A DNA stretch of 64,000 bases from Kocuria dechangensis (GCF_014636775.1 NZ_BMEQ01000003.1:170411-234410); one strand, 5' to 3'. Shown: positions 36,285-44,958, counted from the stretch's first letter. Numbers and translations are program-made. Notes: generated by a model from the sequence alone, not told the origin.

Positions 36285-36779
36285 CTAGGCGAGGACCTGC
36301 CGCTTCGAGGAGATCACCCCGGTGTTGAAGCCGGCCAGGTGCAGGCCGCCGTGGAAGCGGGCGTGCTCGATCTTCACGCAGCGGTCCATGACCACGTCCA
36401 GCCCGGCGTCCTCCGCGATGCGCGCGGCGTCCTCGTTCCAGGAGCCCAGCTGCAGCCAGAGGGTCTTCGCGCCGGCCTCCGCGGCCTCCTGGGCCACGCC
36501 CGGCAGGTCGTCGTGCTTGCGGAAGACGTCGACCAGGTCCGGGGTCTCGGGGAGGTCGGCGAGGGACTTGTACACCGGCTGGCCCAGGATCTCGTCGAGC
36601 ACCGGGTTGATGAAGTACACCCGGTACGGCGAGGAGGACTGGAGGTAGGTCGCCACGAAGTACGACGCCCGCGAGGGCTTGTTGGAGGCCCCCACGATCG
36701 CGATCGACTCGGTGCGGCGCAGGATGCTCAGCCGCTCCGGGGCGGAGGGGCCGTTCCACGTGCGGGTCTCGACGGTCAT
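36285..36779 (-). CDS. CoA-binding domain protein co-transcribed with metY
   Basis: This 164-residue single-domain Rossmann protein of the CoA_binding (YccU-like) family has IAIVGASNKPSRASYFVATYL near residue 26, YRVYFINPVLDEILGQPVY, and LWLQLGSWNEDAARIAEDAGLDVVMDRC. The last element carries a family Cys. The ATG overlaps the metY stop by ATGA, so it is under the same SAM-I riboswitch. It may sense CoA or an acyl-CoA, or help an acetyl-CoA-linked step in homoserine acetylation. A second family member lies at 61225. Molecular role not established. Confidence 0.82.
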   Translation of the reverse strand: MTVETRTWNGPSAPERLSILRRTESIAIVGASNKPSRASYFVATYLQSSSPYRVYFINPVLDEILGQPVYKSLADLPETPDLVDVFRKHDDLPGVAQEAAEAGAKTLWLQLGSWNEDAARIAEDAGLDVVMDRCVKIEHARFHGGLHLAGFNTGVISSKRQVLA

Positions 36780-38122
36780 CGGAGCGCTCCTTCGGCGGTG
36801 GCGTCGGTGGCCTCCCGGGAGAGCCCGGTGGCCGCGGTGAGGGCCTGGTCGAGGTCCCAGAGGATGTCCTCGGGGTCCTCCAGGCCCACGGAGATGCGGA
36901 TGAGGTCCTCGCCCACGCCGCCCTGCAGCAGCTGCTCGGCGGTGAGCTGCTGGTGGGTGGTGGACGCGGGGTGCAGCACCAGGGTGCGGGCGTCCCCGAT
37001 GTTGGCGAGGTGGCTGGCCAGCTGCAGGTTCTCGATGAACCGCGCCCCGACCTGACGCCCGGTCAGCTCGCCGGTGGCGGTCACCCCGAAGGCGAACACG
37101 GAGCCCACGCCCAGGGGGAGGTACTTCCGCCCCCGCTCGTGGTGCGGGTGCTCGGGCAGGCCCGCGTAGTTGACGTAGGAGATCCGCGGGTCCTCGCTCA
37201 GCCACCGGGCCACGGCCTTCGCGTTGAGCAGGTGGGCGTCCATGCGCTGCGGCAGCGTCTCGACGCCCTGCAGCAGGTTCCACGCGGACTGCGGGGACAG
37301 GGCCGGGCCGATGTCCCGCAGCTGCTCCGAGCGCAGCTTGGTGAGGAAGCCGTACTCGCCGAAGTTCCCCCACCAGGAGACGTTGTTGTAGGACGCGACG
37401 GGCTCGGTCATGGACGGGAAGTTCCCGTTGCCCCAGTCGAAGCGCCCCGACTCGACGACGACGCCGCCCAGCGTGGTGCCGTGGCCGCCCAGGAACTTGG
37501 TGACGGAGTGGATGACGATGTCCGCGCCGTGCTCCATCGGCCGGATCAGGTACGGCGGGGTGAGGGTCGCGTCGACGACCAGCGGGACGCCGGCGGCGTG
37601 CGCGACCTCGGCGAGGCCCTCCAGGTCGGCGATGTCGCCGGAGGGGTTCGCCACGATCTCGGTGTAGACGGCCTTCGTGTTCGGGCGCAGGGCGGCCCGG
37701 TAGTCCTCGGGGTCCGTGCCGGGCACGAACGTGGTGTCCACGCCGAAGCGGCGCAGCGTGACGTCCAGCTGCGTGACGGTGCCGCCGTAGAGCTGCGCGG
37801 AGGCCACGATGTGGTCCCCGGCCTGGGCGAGCGCCGCGAAGGTCAGGAACTCGGCGGCCATGCCGGAGGCGGTGGCCACGGCGCCGATGCCGCCCTCGAG
37901 GGAGGCGATGCGCTCCTCGAGCGCGGCGACGGTCGGGTTGCCGATGCGGGAGTAGATGTTGCCGTACTTCTGCAGCGCGAACAGGTTCGCGGCGTCGTCG
38001 GCGTCCTTGAAGACGAACGAGCTGGTCTGGTAGATCGGGACCGCGCGGGCGCCGTGCTCGGCGTCGGGCGTGCCGCCGGCGTGCAGGGCGCGGGTGCGGA
38101 ACCCGAACTGGTGGTCGGCCAT
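36776..38122 (-). CDS. metY: O-acetylhomoserine sulfhydrylase
   Basis: This 448-residue Cys/Met-metabolism PLP enzyme has FGFRTRALHAGGTPDAEHGARAVPIYQTSSF at the N-terminus, SRIGNPTVAALEERIASLEGG, and the PLP lysine in HSVTKFLGGHGTTLGG. The length and the GFLTKLRSEQLRDIGP block fit O-acetylhomoserine aminocarboxypropyltransferase, which makes homocysteine directly from sulfide. A SAM-I riboswitch lies in its leader (38208-38300). A GC hairpin, 38179-38184 with 38191-38196, falls between aptamer and start and could be the expression platform. It leads the CoA-binding gene. Confidence 0.93.
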   Translation of the reverse strand: MADHQFGFRTRALHAGGTPDAEHGARAVPIYQTSSFVFKDADDAANLFALQKYGNIYSRIGNPTVAALEERIASLEGGIGAVATASGMAAEFLTFAALAQAGDHIVASAQLYGGTVTQLDVTLRRFGVDTTFVPGTDPEDYRAALRPNTKAVYTEIVANPSGDIADLEGLAEVAHAAGVPLVVDATLTPPYLIRPMEHGADIVIHSVTKFLGGHGTTLGGVVVESGRFDWGNGNFPSMTEPVASYNNVSWWGNFGEYGFLTKLRSEQLRDIGPALSPQSAWNLLQGVETLPQRMDAHLLNAKAVARWLSEDPRISYVNYAGLPEHPHHERGRKYLPLGVGSVFAFGVTATGELTGRQVGARFIENLQLASHLANIGDARTLVLHPASTTHQQLTAEQLLQGGVGEDLIRISVGLEDPEDILWDLDQALTAATGLSREATDATAEGALR

Positions 38123-38207
38123 GGAGAGGTGCTCCTCGTGCGAGTCGTGCCGCTGGTCGGTCCCGGGCGGAGGAGGGCCCCGGCGGGGGTGCCGGGCGTG
38201 CGCTGCT

Positions 38208-38300
38208 CCATCGGTCCTGGCGGTAGCACCGTGCGGCCTGCGACGTCGGCCTCGGTTGCTGCGGCGTCGTCGATCCAGGTCTCTCTGCCGCTCGGGATGG
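38208..38300 (-). promoter_or_regulatory. SAM-I (S-box) riboswitch before metY
   Basis: The minus strand has the P1 arm CCATC (38300-38296), GAGAGACCTGGATCGACGAC, GCAGCAACC, then GGTGCTACCGCCAG and the closing GATGG (38212-38208). It matches the element at 8390-8489 at all core positions but differs in the variable P3/P4 arms. An upstream promoter, TTGGCG -18 bases- GACAAT, can be read on the minus strand at about 38312-38341. Confidence 0.87.
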
Positions 38301-38366
38301 CTGGCATCCATTGTCGCCGCCCGGACCGTTTCGCGCCAACCGGGGGTGACGCCCGGTGACCGCGAT

Positions 38367-38396
38367 CTGACACGCCCCCGCGCCGTGGCCTAGTCT
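38367..38396 (+). promoter_or_regulatory. Promoter candidate for the SAM-IV operon
   Basis: CTGACA (38367-38372) and TAGTCT (38391-38396) with an 18-base spacer precede the SAM-IV aptamer by 15 bases. Transcription would start near 38403, so the whole aptamer is in the leader. Confidence 0.5.
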
Positions 38397-38410
38397 GGTC
38401 CCCGGTTCAA

Positions 38411-38540
38411 CGATCATGAGACCCGGCGCGAAGCTCTGGCTGGCCGGGCGGCAACCCTCTCCCGTAGCGGGGTGCCCCAGATGAGGATCGGGCCGCAGCG
38501 CACACCGCCTGCGGCAAGTACGGCGCCCTCCCGCGCCGGA
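38411..38540 (+). promoter_or_regulatory. SAM-IV riboswitch before the acetoacetyl-CoA-synthetase-like operon
   Basis: P1 arms CGATC (38411-38415) and GATCG (38486-38490) close a core with CCCGGC...GCCGGG, GGCAACCCTCTCCCGTAGCG and GGGTGCCCCAGATGA, the SAM-IV landmarks. A P5-like hairpin follows (GCCGCAG 38492-38498 with CTGCGGC 38509-38515), then AAGTACGGCGCCC, which is identical in the second copy at 61835. CGCGCCGG (38532-38539) can pair with CCGGCGCG (38423-38430) inside the aptamer. The rest of the 489-base gap from 38123 is leader sequence only. Confidence 0.88.
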
Positions 38541-38611
38541 TCTGCACGGCGCCCCCGGACGGGGCTCCGGGCCACGGGGCAGATCAGCTCAGGAAAGGCG
38601 CACCCCGCCCC

Positions 38612-40573
38612 ATGACCCAGCCCGGTCCCGCCACGCTCTGGACGCCCCCGGACTCCGCCTTCAGCGACTCCGCGCTGGCCCGCTTCGCCCTCGCCAACGG
38701 GTTCGACCCCCGCCGCTACGACGAGCTGCACGGCTGGTCGGTGTCCCGGCGGGACGAGTTCTGGGACGCCCTGTGGGACTTCACGGGCGTGCTCGGGGAC
38801 AAGGGCGACGTCGTGGAGCAGCCGCCCCGGACCGAGGGCGCCGACCTCGACCAGCTGCCCTCCCTGCGGCACGGGCGCATGTTCGGGACCCGGTACTTCC
38901 CCCACGGGCGGCTCAACGTGGCCGAGAACCTGCTGCGCGGCGAGCCCGGCCGGCTCGCGGTGCTCGCCGCGGACGAGACCGGGATCCACACCCGCCTCAC
39001 CGTGGCGCAGCTGCGCGGGCGGGTCGCGGCCGTCCAGGCCGGGCTGCGGGCGGCGGGGGTCGGCGAGGGCGACGTCGTGGCCGGCATCCTGCCCAACACC
39101 GTCGAGAACCTCACCACGATGATCGCCACCCTGTCCCTGGGCGCCGCCTGGGCCGGCTGCTCGCCCGACTTCGGGGTGGCCGGGCTGGTCGACCGGATCG
39201 GCCAGGTGGCCCCGTCCGTGGTGGTCGCCGCGCAGAGCTACGCCTACAACGGCCGCGACTTCGACGTGCGGGCCAAGGCGGAGGAGGTCGTCGCCCGCCT
39301 CGGGACGGCGCCCGACCTCGTCCTGGTCGGCTCCCCGCGGTGGGACGAGCAGTTCACGGACGAGACCTCCGCCCTGACGCTCGAGCGCTTCCCGTTCGAC
39401 GCCCCGGGCCTGATCATGTTCACCTCCGGCACCACGGGCCTGCCCAAGGCCATCGTGCACAGCGCCGGCGGGGTCCTGCTCCAGCACCTCAAGGAGCACG
39501 TCCTGCACGGGGACGTCCGCCCGGGCGACGTGCACTCCTGGTTCACCTCCACCGCCTGGATGATGTACGCCTGGGTCGTGTCCGTCCTGGCCGCCGAGGC
39601 GGCCGTGGTGCTCATCGACGGCAACCCCTCGCCCCGCCTCCCGGACGGCACCGTGGACTGCGGGCACCTGTGGCGGATGGCCGACGACGCCGGGCTCACC
39701 CACTTCGGCACGAGCCCCCGGTACCTGAGCGGCCTCATGGACGCCGGGTACGCGCCCCGCGAGCACCACGACCTGGGCGCCCTGCGCTCGGTCCTCTCGG
39801 CCGGGGCCCCCGTCTCCGCGGAGCAGTACGACTGGCTGTACGCCGAGGTGAAGCGGGACATGGTCTTCGCCTCCATCTGCGGAGGCACCGAGATCCACGG
39901 CTGCTTCCAGCTCGGCTCGCCCCTCCACCCGGTGCGCCGGGGGGAGATCACCTGCGTCGCCCTCGGGCACGCGGTGAGCGTGCTCGACGACCGCGGCGCG
40001 CCGGTGGTGGGGGAGAAGGGCGAGCTCGTGTGCACCGAGCCCTTCCCGTCGATGCCCCTCACCTTCCTCGGCGACGGCGGGCTGCGCCGGTACCACGACA
40101 CCTACTTCGCCGAGCGCCCGGACGTGTGGACCCACGGCGACCTCGCCGAGCTCACCCCGCGCCGCTCCGTCGTCGTCCACGGCCGCTCGGACACGACCCT
40201 CAAGCCCAACGGCGTGCGGATCGGCACCGCGGAGATCTACCGGGTGGTGGACCAGCGCCCCGAGATCGCCGAGTCCCTCGTCTTCGGGCACACCGCCCGC
40301 ACCGACGAGGAGGTCGTGCTGTGCCTCGTGATGGCCGAGGGCCACGAGCTGACCCCCGGGTTCACGAAGGAGCTGAAGGCGGACATCCGCGCCCAGGCCT
40401 CGCCCCGGCACGTCCCCGCCCACGTCTTCGCCGTCTCCGAGGTCCCGTACACCCTCAACGGCAAGAAGGTCGAGGGCGCCGCCCGCACCGCCGCGGGCGG
40501 CGGGACCGTCAAGAACGAGGCGTCGCTGGCCAACCCCGGCTCCCTCCACGAGTTCCGGGCGCTGTTCGCATGA
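38612..40573 (+). CDS. Acetoacetyl-CoA synthetase family acyl-CoA ligase (SAM-IV controlled)
   Basis: This 653-residue ANL-superfamily ligase has the AMP-binding loop IMFTSGTTGLPKAI about 270 residues in. The N-terminus is acetoacetyl-CoA-synthetase-like (FGTRYFPHGRLNVAENLL). Later come SICGGTEIHGCF, a GDLAELTPRRSVVVHGRSD hinge and the catalytic lysine in LNGKKVEGAAR. By family it activates acetoacetate with ATP. However, a SAM-IV riboswitch in the leader and an aldolase-like operon argue for a different, possibly sulfur-containing, carboxylic acid. It overlaps the next gene by ATGA. Confidence 0.85.
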   Translation: MTQPGPATLWTPPDSAFSDSALARFALANGFDPRRYDELHGWSVSRRDEFWDALWDFTGVLGDKGDVVEQPPRTEGADLDQLPSLRHGRMFGTRYFPHGRLNVAENLLRGEPGRLAVLAADETGIHTRLTVAQLRGRVAAVQAGLRAAGVGEGDVVAGILPNTVENLTTMIATLSLGAAWAGCSPDFGVAGLVDRIGQVAPSVVVAAQSYAYNGRDFDVRAKAEEVVARLGTAPDLVLVGSPRWDEQFTDETSALTLERFPFDAPGLIMFTSGTTGLPKAIVHSAGGVLLQHLKEHVLHGDVRPGDVHSWFTSTAWMMYAWVVSVLAAEAAVVLIDGNPSPRLPDGTVDCGHLWRMADDAGLTHFGTSPRYLSGLMDAGYAPREHHDLGALRSVLSAGAPVSAEQYDWLYAEVKRDMVFASICGGTEIHGCFQLGSPLHPVRRGEITCVALGHAVSVLDDRGAPVVGEKGELVCTEPFPSMPLTFLGDGGLRRYHDTYFAERPDVWTHGDLAELTPRRSVVVHGRSDTTLKPNGVRIGTAEIYRVVDQRPEIAESLVFGHTARTDEEVVLCLVMAEGHELTPGFTKELKADIRAQASPRHVPAHVFAVSEVPYTLNGKKVEGAARTAAGGGTVKNEASLANPGSLHEFRALFA

Positions 40574-41751
40574 GCCGCGGCACCGGAGCACCGCGCGGCA
40601 CGATCGTCGGCGTGGGCGAGCTCGAGCCGGTCCGCCGGACCGAGGGCGTCACGACCATGGGCCTGCTGGGCCGGGCGGCGAGGCTCGCCGTCGAGGACGC
40701 CGGCATCGGCAAGGACGAGATCGACGGGCTGCTGATGGGCCCCCAGGTCGGCGAGACCCCCCAGCACGTCCCGGCGATGCTCTCCGAGTACCTCGGCCTG
40801 CAGCCCCGCACGGCGAACGTGGTGGACCTCGGCGGGGCCACCGGGCCCGGCATGCTCTGGCGGGCGGCCGCCGCGATCGACGCGGGCATGGCCGAGGTCG
40901 TGCTGTGCCTGGTCGGCAACCACCGCAACCCCGTGCCGCCGCGCTCGCCGAACCGCAACCCGATCCGGGAGTTCGACGTCCCGTTCGGGGCCTCCGGCGC
41001 CAACACCTCCTACGCCTTCCTGAAGACCGCCCACATGGACCGGTACGGGACCACCGACGCCGACTTCGCGCGGATCGCGGCCGTCTCCCGGGCCAACGCC
41101 CAGCACAACCCGCACGCGATCTTCCACGGCACGCCCGCCACCGTGCAGGACGTCCTCGACTCGCCCTTCATCGCCGAGCCGCTGCACCTGCTGGAGATCG
41201 TGATGCCGGTGGCCGGGGCCACCGCCGCCGTCGTCGTCAGCCCCGAGCGGGCCGCCGCGATGGACCTCCCGCACGCCCCGGTGCACCTGCTCGGGGCGGG
41301 GGAGAAGCTGACCCACCGCGCCATGAGCCAGTCGCCCTCCCTCACCAGCGGGCCGCTCAAGCCGTCCATGGAGCAGGCCTACGCCCAGGCCGGGATCACC
41401 CCGGCGGAGCTGGACGTGCTGTCGGTCTACGACTGCTACACCGTGATGGCCGCGATCACCCTCGAGGACGCGGGGGTGTGCGGGCCCGGGGAGTTCGCGC
41501 AGTGGATGCAGGGCAGGGACCTCTCCCACACCGGCCCCGTCGCCTACAACCCGCACGGCGGCCAGCTGGGCTGCGGCCAGGCCGACCTCGCCGGCGGCAT
41601 GAGCCACGCCATCGAGGCCGTCCACCAGCTGCGCGGCACCGCCCACGGGCGCCAGGCCGCGGACCCGCACCTCGCCCTCGTCACGGGCAACGGGGCGACC
41701 ATGAGCGAGGCCGTCGCCCTGGTCCTCGGCACCCAGGAGGCCGCACGATGA
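40570..41751 (+). CDS. Thiolase-fold SCP2/Ltp2-like protein lacking the nucleophilic Cys
   Basis: This 393-residue thiolase-superfamily protein has the segment VVDLGGATGPGMLWRAAAAI, with no cysteine where thiolases place theirs. The C-terminal motif reads NPHGGQLGCGQADLAGGM instead of CGHPxG. Both features match the lipid-transfer/Ltp2 branch, whose members act with DUF35 proteins as retro-aldolases on beta-hydroxyacyl-CoAs in steroid side-chain removal. The next gene is such a DUF35 protein, overlapping by ATGA. So a carbon-carbon lyase complex is more likely than an ordinary thiolase. Substrate unknown. Confidence 0.82.
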   Translation: MSRGTGAPRGTIVGVGELEPVRRTEGVTTMGLLGRAARLAVEDAGIGKDEIDGLLMGPQVGETPQHVPAMLSEYLGLQPRTANVVDLGGATGPGMLWRAAAAIDAGMAEVVLCLVGNHRNPVPPRSPNRNPIREFDVPFGASGANTSYAFLKTAHMDRYGTTDADFARIAAVSRANAQHNPHAIFHGTPATVQDVLDSPFIAEPLHLLEIVMPVAGATAAVVVSPERAAAMDLPHAPVHLLGAGEKLTHRAMSQSPSLTSGPLKPSMEQAYAQAGITPAELDVLSVYDCYTVMAAITLEDAGVCGPGEFAQWMQGRDLSHTGPVAYNPHGGQLGCGQADLAGGMSHAIEAVHQLRGTAHGRQAADPHLALVTGNGATMSEAVALVLGTQEAAR

Positions 41752-42206
41752 CCCTCTCCCGCGAGACCCGCGTGCTGACCGCCGCGCAGCTGTCCGCCCT
41801 GACCGTGCCCCCGCCCACCCCGACGGGGGAGACCCGGCACTTCTGGGACGCGTGCGCCGAGGGCCGCTTCGAGCTCCAGCACTGTCCCGGCTGCGACCGC
41901 TGGGTCTTCTACCCGCGCGCCCTGTGCCCGCACTGCTGGGGCCAGGACCTGCAGTGGCGGGAGGCCTCGGGGCGGGCCACGGTCCGCAGCTTCACCGTGG
42001 TCCACAAGCCCGGGCACCCCGGCTGGGCCGACGCCGCCCCGTACGTCGTCGCCATCCTGTCCCTCGCCGAGGGGCCCACGATGCTGAGCGTGCTCCGGGA
42101 CGTCGCCCCGGCGGACGTCGCCGTGGGCCTGCCCGTCAGGATCTCCTTCACGACCGTCGGCGAGTACGCCCTGCCCACCGCGGCCCCGGCGGGAGGGCCC
42201 CGATGA
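41748..42206 (+). CDS. DUF35 zinc-ribbon/OB-fold partner protein
   Basis: This 152-residue protein has a rubredoxin-like zinc ribbon (CPGCDRWVFYPRALCPHC, about residues 46-63) followed by an OB fold (GRATVRSFTVVHKP, then VAILSLAEGP). DUF35 proteins bind Ltp2-like thiolase-fold partners and complete their acyl-CoA site. The gene overlaps both neighbours by ATGA, giving a stoichiometric set with the Ltp2-like and thiolase genes. Confidence 0.88.
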   Translation: MTLSRETRVLTAAQLSALTVPPPTPTGETRHFWDACAEGRFELQHCPGCDRWVFYPRALCPHCWGQDLQWREASGRATVRSFTVVHKPGHPGWADAAPYVVAILSLAEGPTMLSVLRDVAPADVAVGLPVRISFTTVGEYALPTAAPAGGPR

Positions 42207-43330
42207 GCGCCCCCGCCTACCTGCTCGACGGCGTCCGCGTCCCGTTCGGGCGCACCGGCAGGGCCCTCGCGGGCCTGACCGCGACCGAGCTCGGGGCGCT
42301 GCCGATCGCGCAGCTGCTGCACCGGCACCCGGACCTCGCCCTGGACGCCGCCCTGCTGGGCGTCGTCGTCCAGGCGGGGCTCGGCCAGAACCCCGCGCGG
42401 ACGGCGGCGCTGGCCGGCGGCGTGGACCCCGAGGTGCCCGCGCTGACCCTCAACAGCGTCTGCCTGGCCTCCCTGGAGTCGGTCTGCGACGCCGCGCGCC
42501 GGATCGCCGTCGGGGAGGGCGCCGCCTACCTCGTGGGCGGGTTCGACTCGATGTCCACCGGCGGCCGGCTCGGCGGGGACGTCGACGTCGTCCTCCACGA
42601 CGGACTGCTCGACGTCGCCTCCGGCCGCTCCATGGGGGTGGTCTCGGACCGGGTCAACGCCGAGCTCGGCATCACCCGCGAGGACCAGGACGCCTGGGCC
42701 CACGGCTCCCACGCACGGGCCCTCGCCGCCCGCGACTTCCTGCGCGGCGAGACCGTGCCCGTGGCGCTGCCCGACGGCACCTCCCACACCGACGACCAGG
42801 GCGTGCGGGCGGAGTCGTCCCCCGAGGCGCTCGCCGGGCTGCGCCCCGCGTTCACCCCGGACGGGACCATCACCGCGGGCAACGCCTCGCAGACCGCCGA
42901 CGGCGCGAGCGCCGGCCTGATGGTCTCCGGGGAGGTCCTCGACCGCACGGGGGCCGTGCCCCTGGCACGGATCGTGGACTGGGCGTTCGTGGCCGGTCCC
43001 GACACCAGCCTGCACCTGAAGCCGGCCCGGGCCGTGCGCAAGGTCCTCGACCGCCAGGGCCTGGGCCCCGCGGACGTCGACGTCTACGAGATCAACGAGG
43101 CGTTCGCCGGGGTCGCCATCGCCTCCGCCCGGGACCTCGGCGTGCCCGGCGACGTCGTCAACGTCCACGGCGGGGCCGTCGCCGTCGGCCACCCGCTGGG
43201 CGCCAGCGGCTTCCGGCTGGCGCTGACCGCGGCCCGGGCCCTGCGCGCCCGCAGCGGCCGCCGCGCCGTCGCGACCCTGTGCGGCGGCGGAGGGCAGGGC
43301 CTCGCGGTCCTCCTCGAGACCGTCTCCTGA
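42203..43330 (+). CDS. Thiolase (acyl-CoA acetyltransferase)
   Basis: This 375-residue true thiolase has nucleophile Cys87 in LNSVCLAS, the His of GHPLGASGF and the second Cys of CGGGGQG. It cleaves or condenses 3-oxoacyl-CoAs. It is shorter than the thiolase at 11845 and distinct from it, which suggests a different acyl chain. Coupled to the DUF35 gene by ATGA, it would follow a ligase and an aldolase-like step in a SAM-repressed CoA pathway. Confidence 0.9.
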   Translation: MSAPAYLLDGVRVPFGRTGRALAGLTATELGALPIAQLLHRHPDLALDAALLGVVVQAGLGQNPARTAALAGGVDPEVPALTLNSVCLASLESVCDAARRIAVGEGAAYLVGGFDSMSTGGRLGGDVDVVLHDGLLDVASGRSMGVVSDRVNAELGITREDQDAWAHGSHARALAARDFLRGETVPVALPDGTSHTDDQGVRAESSPEALAGLRPAFTPDGTITAGNASQTADGASAGLMVSGEVLDRTGAVPLARIVDWAFVAGPDTSLHLKPARAVRKVLDRQGLGPADVDVYEINEAFAGVAIASARDLGVPGDVVNVHGGAVAVGHPLGASGFRLALTAARALRARSGRRAVATLCGGGGQGLAVLLETVS

Positions 43331-43403
43331 CCACCGCTCCCCTCCCGTTCCGATTCCCATCCCGATCCCCGTCCCGATCCCCACCCCGAGAGCAAGGCGA
43401 TCC

Positions 43404-44732
43404 ATGAGCACCACCACGTCACCGTCCCCCTCCGCACCGCCCGGTCACGCACCCCTGGACACCCGGCGGGAGTCCCGCAAGGTCGCCGTCGGCAGCTTCG
43501 TGGGCACCACCATCGAGTGGTACGACTACTACCTCTACGGCACGGCCGCCGCGCTGATCTTCCCGGCCGTGTTCTTCCCCGGCGACGACCCGGCCATCGG
43601 GGTCGTCAAGGCCTTCGCCACCTACGCGGTGGGCTTCGCGGCCCGCCCCCTGGGCGGATTCATCTTCGGCCACTACGGCGACCGGATCGGCCGCAAGACC
43701 ATGCTGATGCTCTCCCTGATCCTGATGGGCGTCAGCACCTTCCTGATCGGGCTGCTGCCCTCCTACGACGCCATCGGCCTGTGGGCCCCGGCGCTGCTGT
43801 GCCTCATGCGCCTGATCCAGGGCTTCGCCGTGGGCGGGGAGTGGGGCTCGGCCGTGGTGATGGCCGTCGAGCACGCGCCCGAGGGCCGGCGCGGGCTGTT
43901 CGGCAGCTTCCCGCAGCTCGGCGTCCCCGCCGGCCTGCTCATCTCCTCCGGGGTCTTCGCGCTGGTCAGCGGCGGCCTGGGCCAGGAAACGTTCACCGAG
44001 TGGGGCTGGCGCATCCCGTTCCTGCTCTCGGCCGTGCTGATCATCGTCGGGATCGTGATCCGGATGTCGGTGGCCGAGTCCCCCGTCTTCCAGGAGCTCG
44101 TGGACACGGACACCCGGGCCGAGAAGCCCTCCCGGGACGTCATCGTGCACCACTGGCGCAACCTGCTGCTGACCATCGGCATGAAGATGTTCCAGAACGC
44201 GGTCTTCTACATCTACACGGTGTTCATGCTCGCCTACATCCGGGACACCCTGGAGATGGACTACCAGGTGGGGCTCAACGCCGTCATGTTCTCCTCGGTG
44301 GTCGGCTTCCTCACCATCCCGGGCTGGTCCTGGCTCAGCGACAAGGTGGGGCGCAAGCCCGTCTACCTGGCCGGGTGCGTGCTGGGCACCCTCTACTTCC
44401 CGTTCAGCTTCGTCATCGCGGACACCCAGAGCGTCCTGTGGCTGACGGTGGGCATGGTCATCGGCGCCAACTTCCTGCACGACATGGTCTACGGCCCGCA
44501 GGCGGTGTACTTCTCCGAGCTGTTCGGCAGCAAGGTCCGGCTCTCCGGCACCTCGATCGGCTACCAGATCGGGGCGATGCTCTCGGGCGGCCTGGCGCCG
44601 CTCATCGCGGCCTCCCTCCTGGCCGCGCAGGACGGTGCGACGTGGGGCATCAGCCTCTACATCGTGGCGCTCGGCGTGATCTCCACCGTGTGCACGCTGC
44701 TGGCGCGGGAGACCTTCCGCGAAAAGTTCTGA
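43404..44732 (+). CDS. MHS-family MFS transporter of the SAM-IV operon
   Basis: This 442-residue protein has 12 membrane segments and MHS motifs FVGTTIEWYDYYLYG, GHYGDRIGRKT and QGFAVGGEWGSAVVMAVEHA. It is paralogous to the transporter at 4169 but clearly diverged. It lies 73 bases after the thiolase; that spacer contains a CCCGATCCC-type short repeat. A terminator follows, so it is most likely the last gene of the operon and imports its substrate, probably an anionic or zwitterionic acid. Confidence 0.87.
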   Translation: MSTTTSPSPSAPPGHAPLDTRRESRKVAVGSFVGTTIEWYDYYLYGTAAALIFPAVFFPGDDPAIGVVKAFATYAVGFAARPLGGFIFGHYGDRIGRKTMLMLSLILMGVSTFLIGLLPSYDAIGLWAPALLCLMRLIQGFAVGGEWGSAVVMAVEHAPEGRRGLFGSFPQLGVPAGLLISSGVFALVSGGLGQETFTEWGWRIPFLLSAVLIIVGIVIRMSVAESPVFQELVDTDTRAEKPSRDVIVHHWRNLLLTIGMKMFQNAVFYIYTVFMLAYIRDTLEMDYQVGLNAVMFSSVVGFLTIPGWSWLSDKVGRKPVYLAGCVLGTLYFPFSFVIADTQSVLWLTVGMVIGANFLHDMVYGPQAVYFSELFGSKVRLSGTSIGYQIGAMLSGGLAPLIAASLLAAQDGATWGISLYIVALGVISTVCTLLARETFREKF

Positions 44733-44746
44733 GCTCCCCGTCCCCG

Positions 44747-44779
44747 CCGGCCGTCCCCGCAGCCCGCGGGGACGGCCGG
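44747..44779 (+). terminator. Hairpin terminator of the SAM-IV operon
   Basis: A 14-bp perfect stem (44747-44760 with 44766-44779) and a 5-base loop begin 15 bases after the transporter stop. Confidence 0.8.
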
Positions 44780-44864
44780 TGAGCCGTGCATAGCACAGGA
44801 GCCGCGGAAGCCGAAGTCCGCGCATCTCCATGACGCCCCTTGTCCCGCCGAGTGGATCTCAGGG

Positions 44865-44883
44865 TTAGGTGTGCCTTACCTTT
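44865..44883 (+). promoter_or_regulatory. DtxR/IdeR iron-box candidate
   Basis: TTAGGTGTGCCTTACCTTT closely follows the actinobacterial iron-box pattern TTAGGTTAGCCTAACCTAA, with both TTAGG and CTTACCT half-sites intact. It is 75 bases before the solute-binding protein start, the place for an iron-dependent repressor. It predicts expression under metal limitation. Confidence 0.75.
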
Positions 44884-44913
44884 CCCGGGGGATTTTCTCG
44901 ATCATTCACATGT

Positions 44914-44940
44914 CGTCCCCGGATGATCCGTCCGGGGACG
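44914..44940 (+). promoter_or_regulatory. 5'-leader hairpin of the metallophore-type operon
   Basis: CGTCCCCGGA (44914-44923) pairs perfectly with TCCGGGGACG (44931-44940) around a 7-base loop, ending 18 bases before GTG 44959. It could limit translation or end short transcripts. Confidence 0.55.
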
Positions 44941-44958
44941 TTGAACTTAGGTGGTTCT

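Noticed and set aside
38470-38611. Small leader peptide in the SAM-IV region
   Set aside because: No start with a ribosome site fits, and the conserved bases are explained by RNA structure.
40570-41751. Plain acetyl-CoA acetyltransferase
   Set aside because: The nucleophile Cys and the GHP motif are absent, and the gene is paired with DUF35; an Ltp2-like role fits better.
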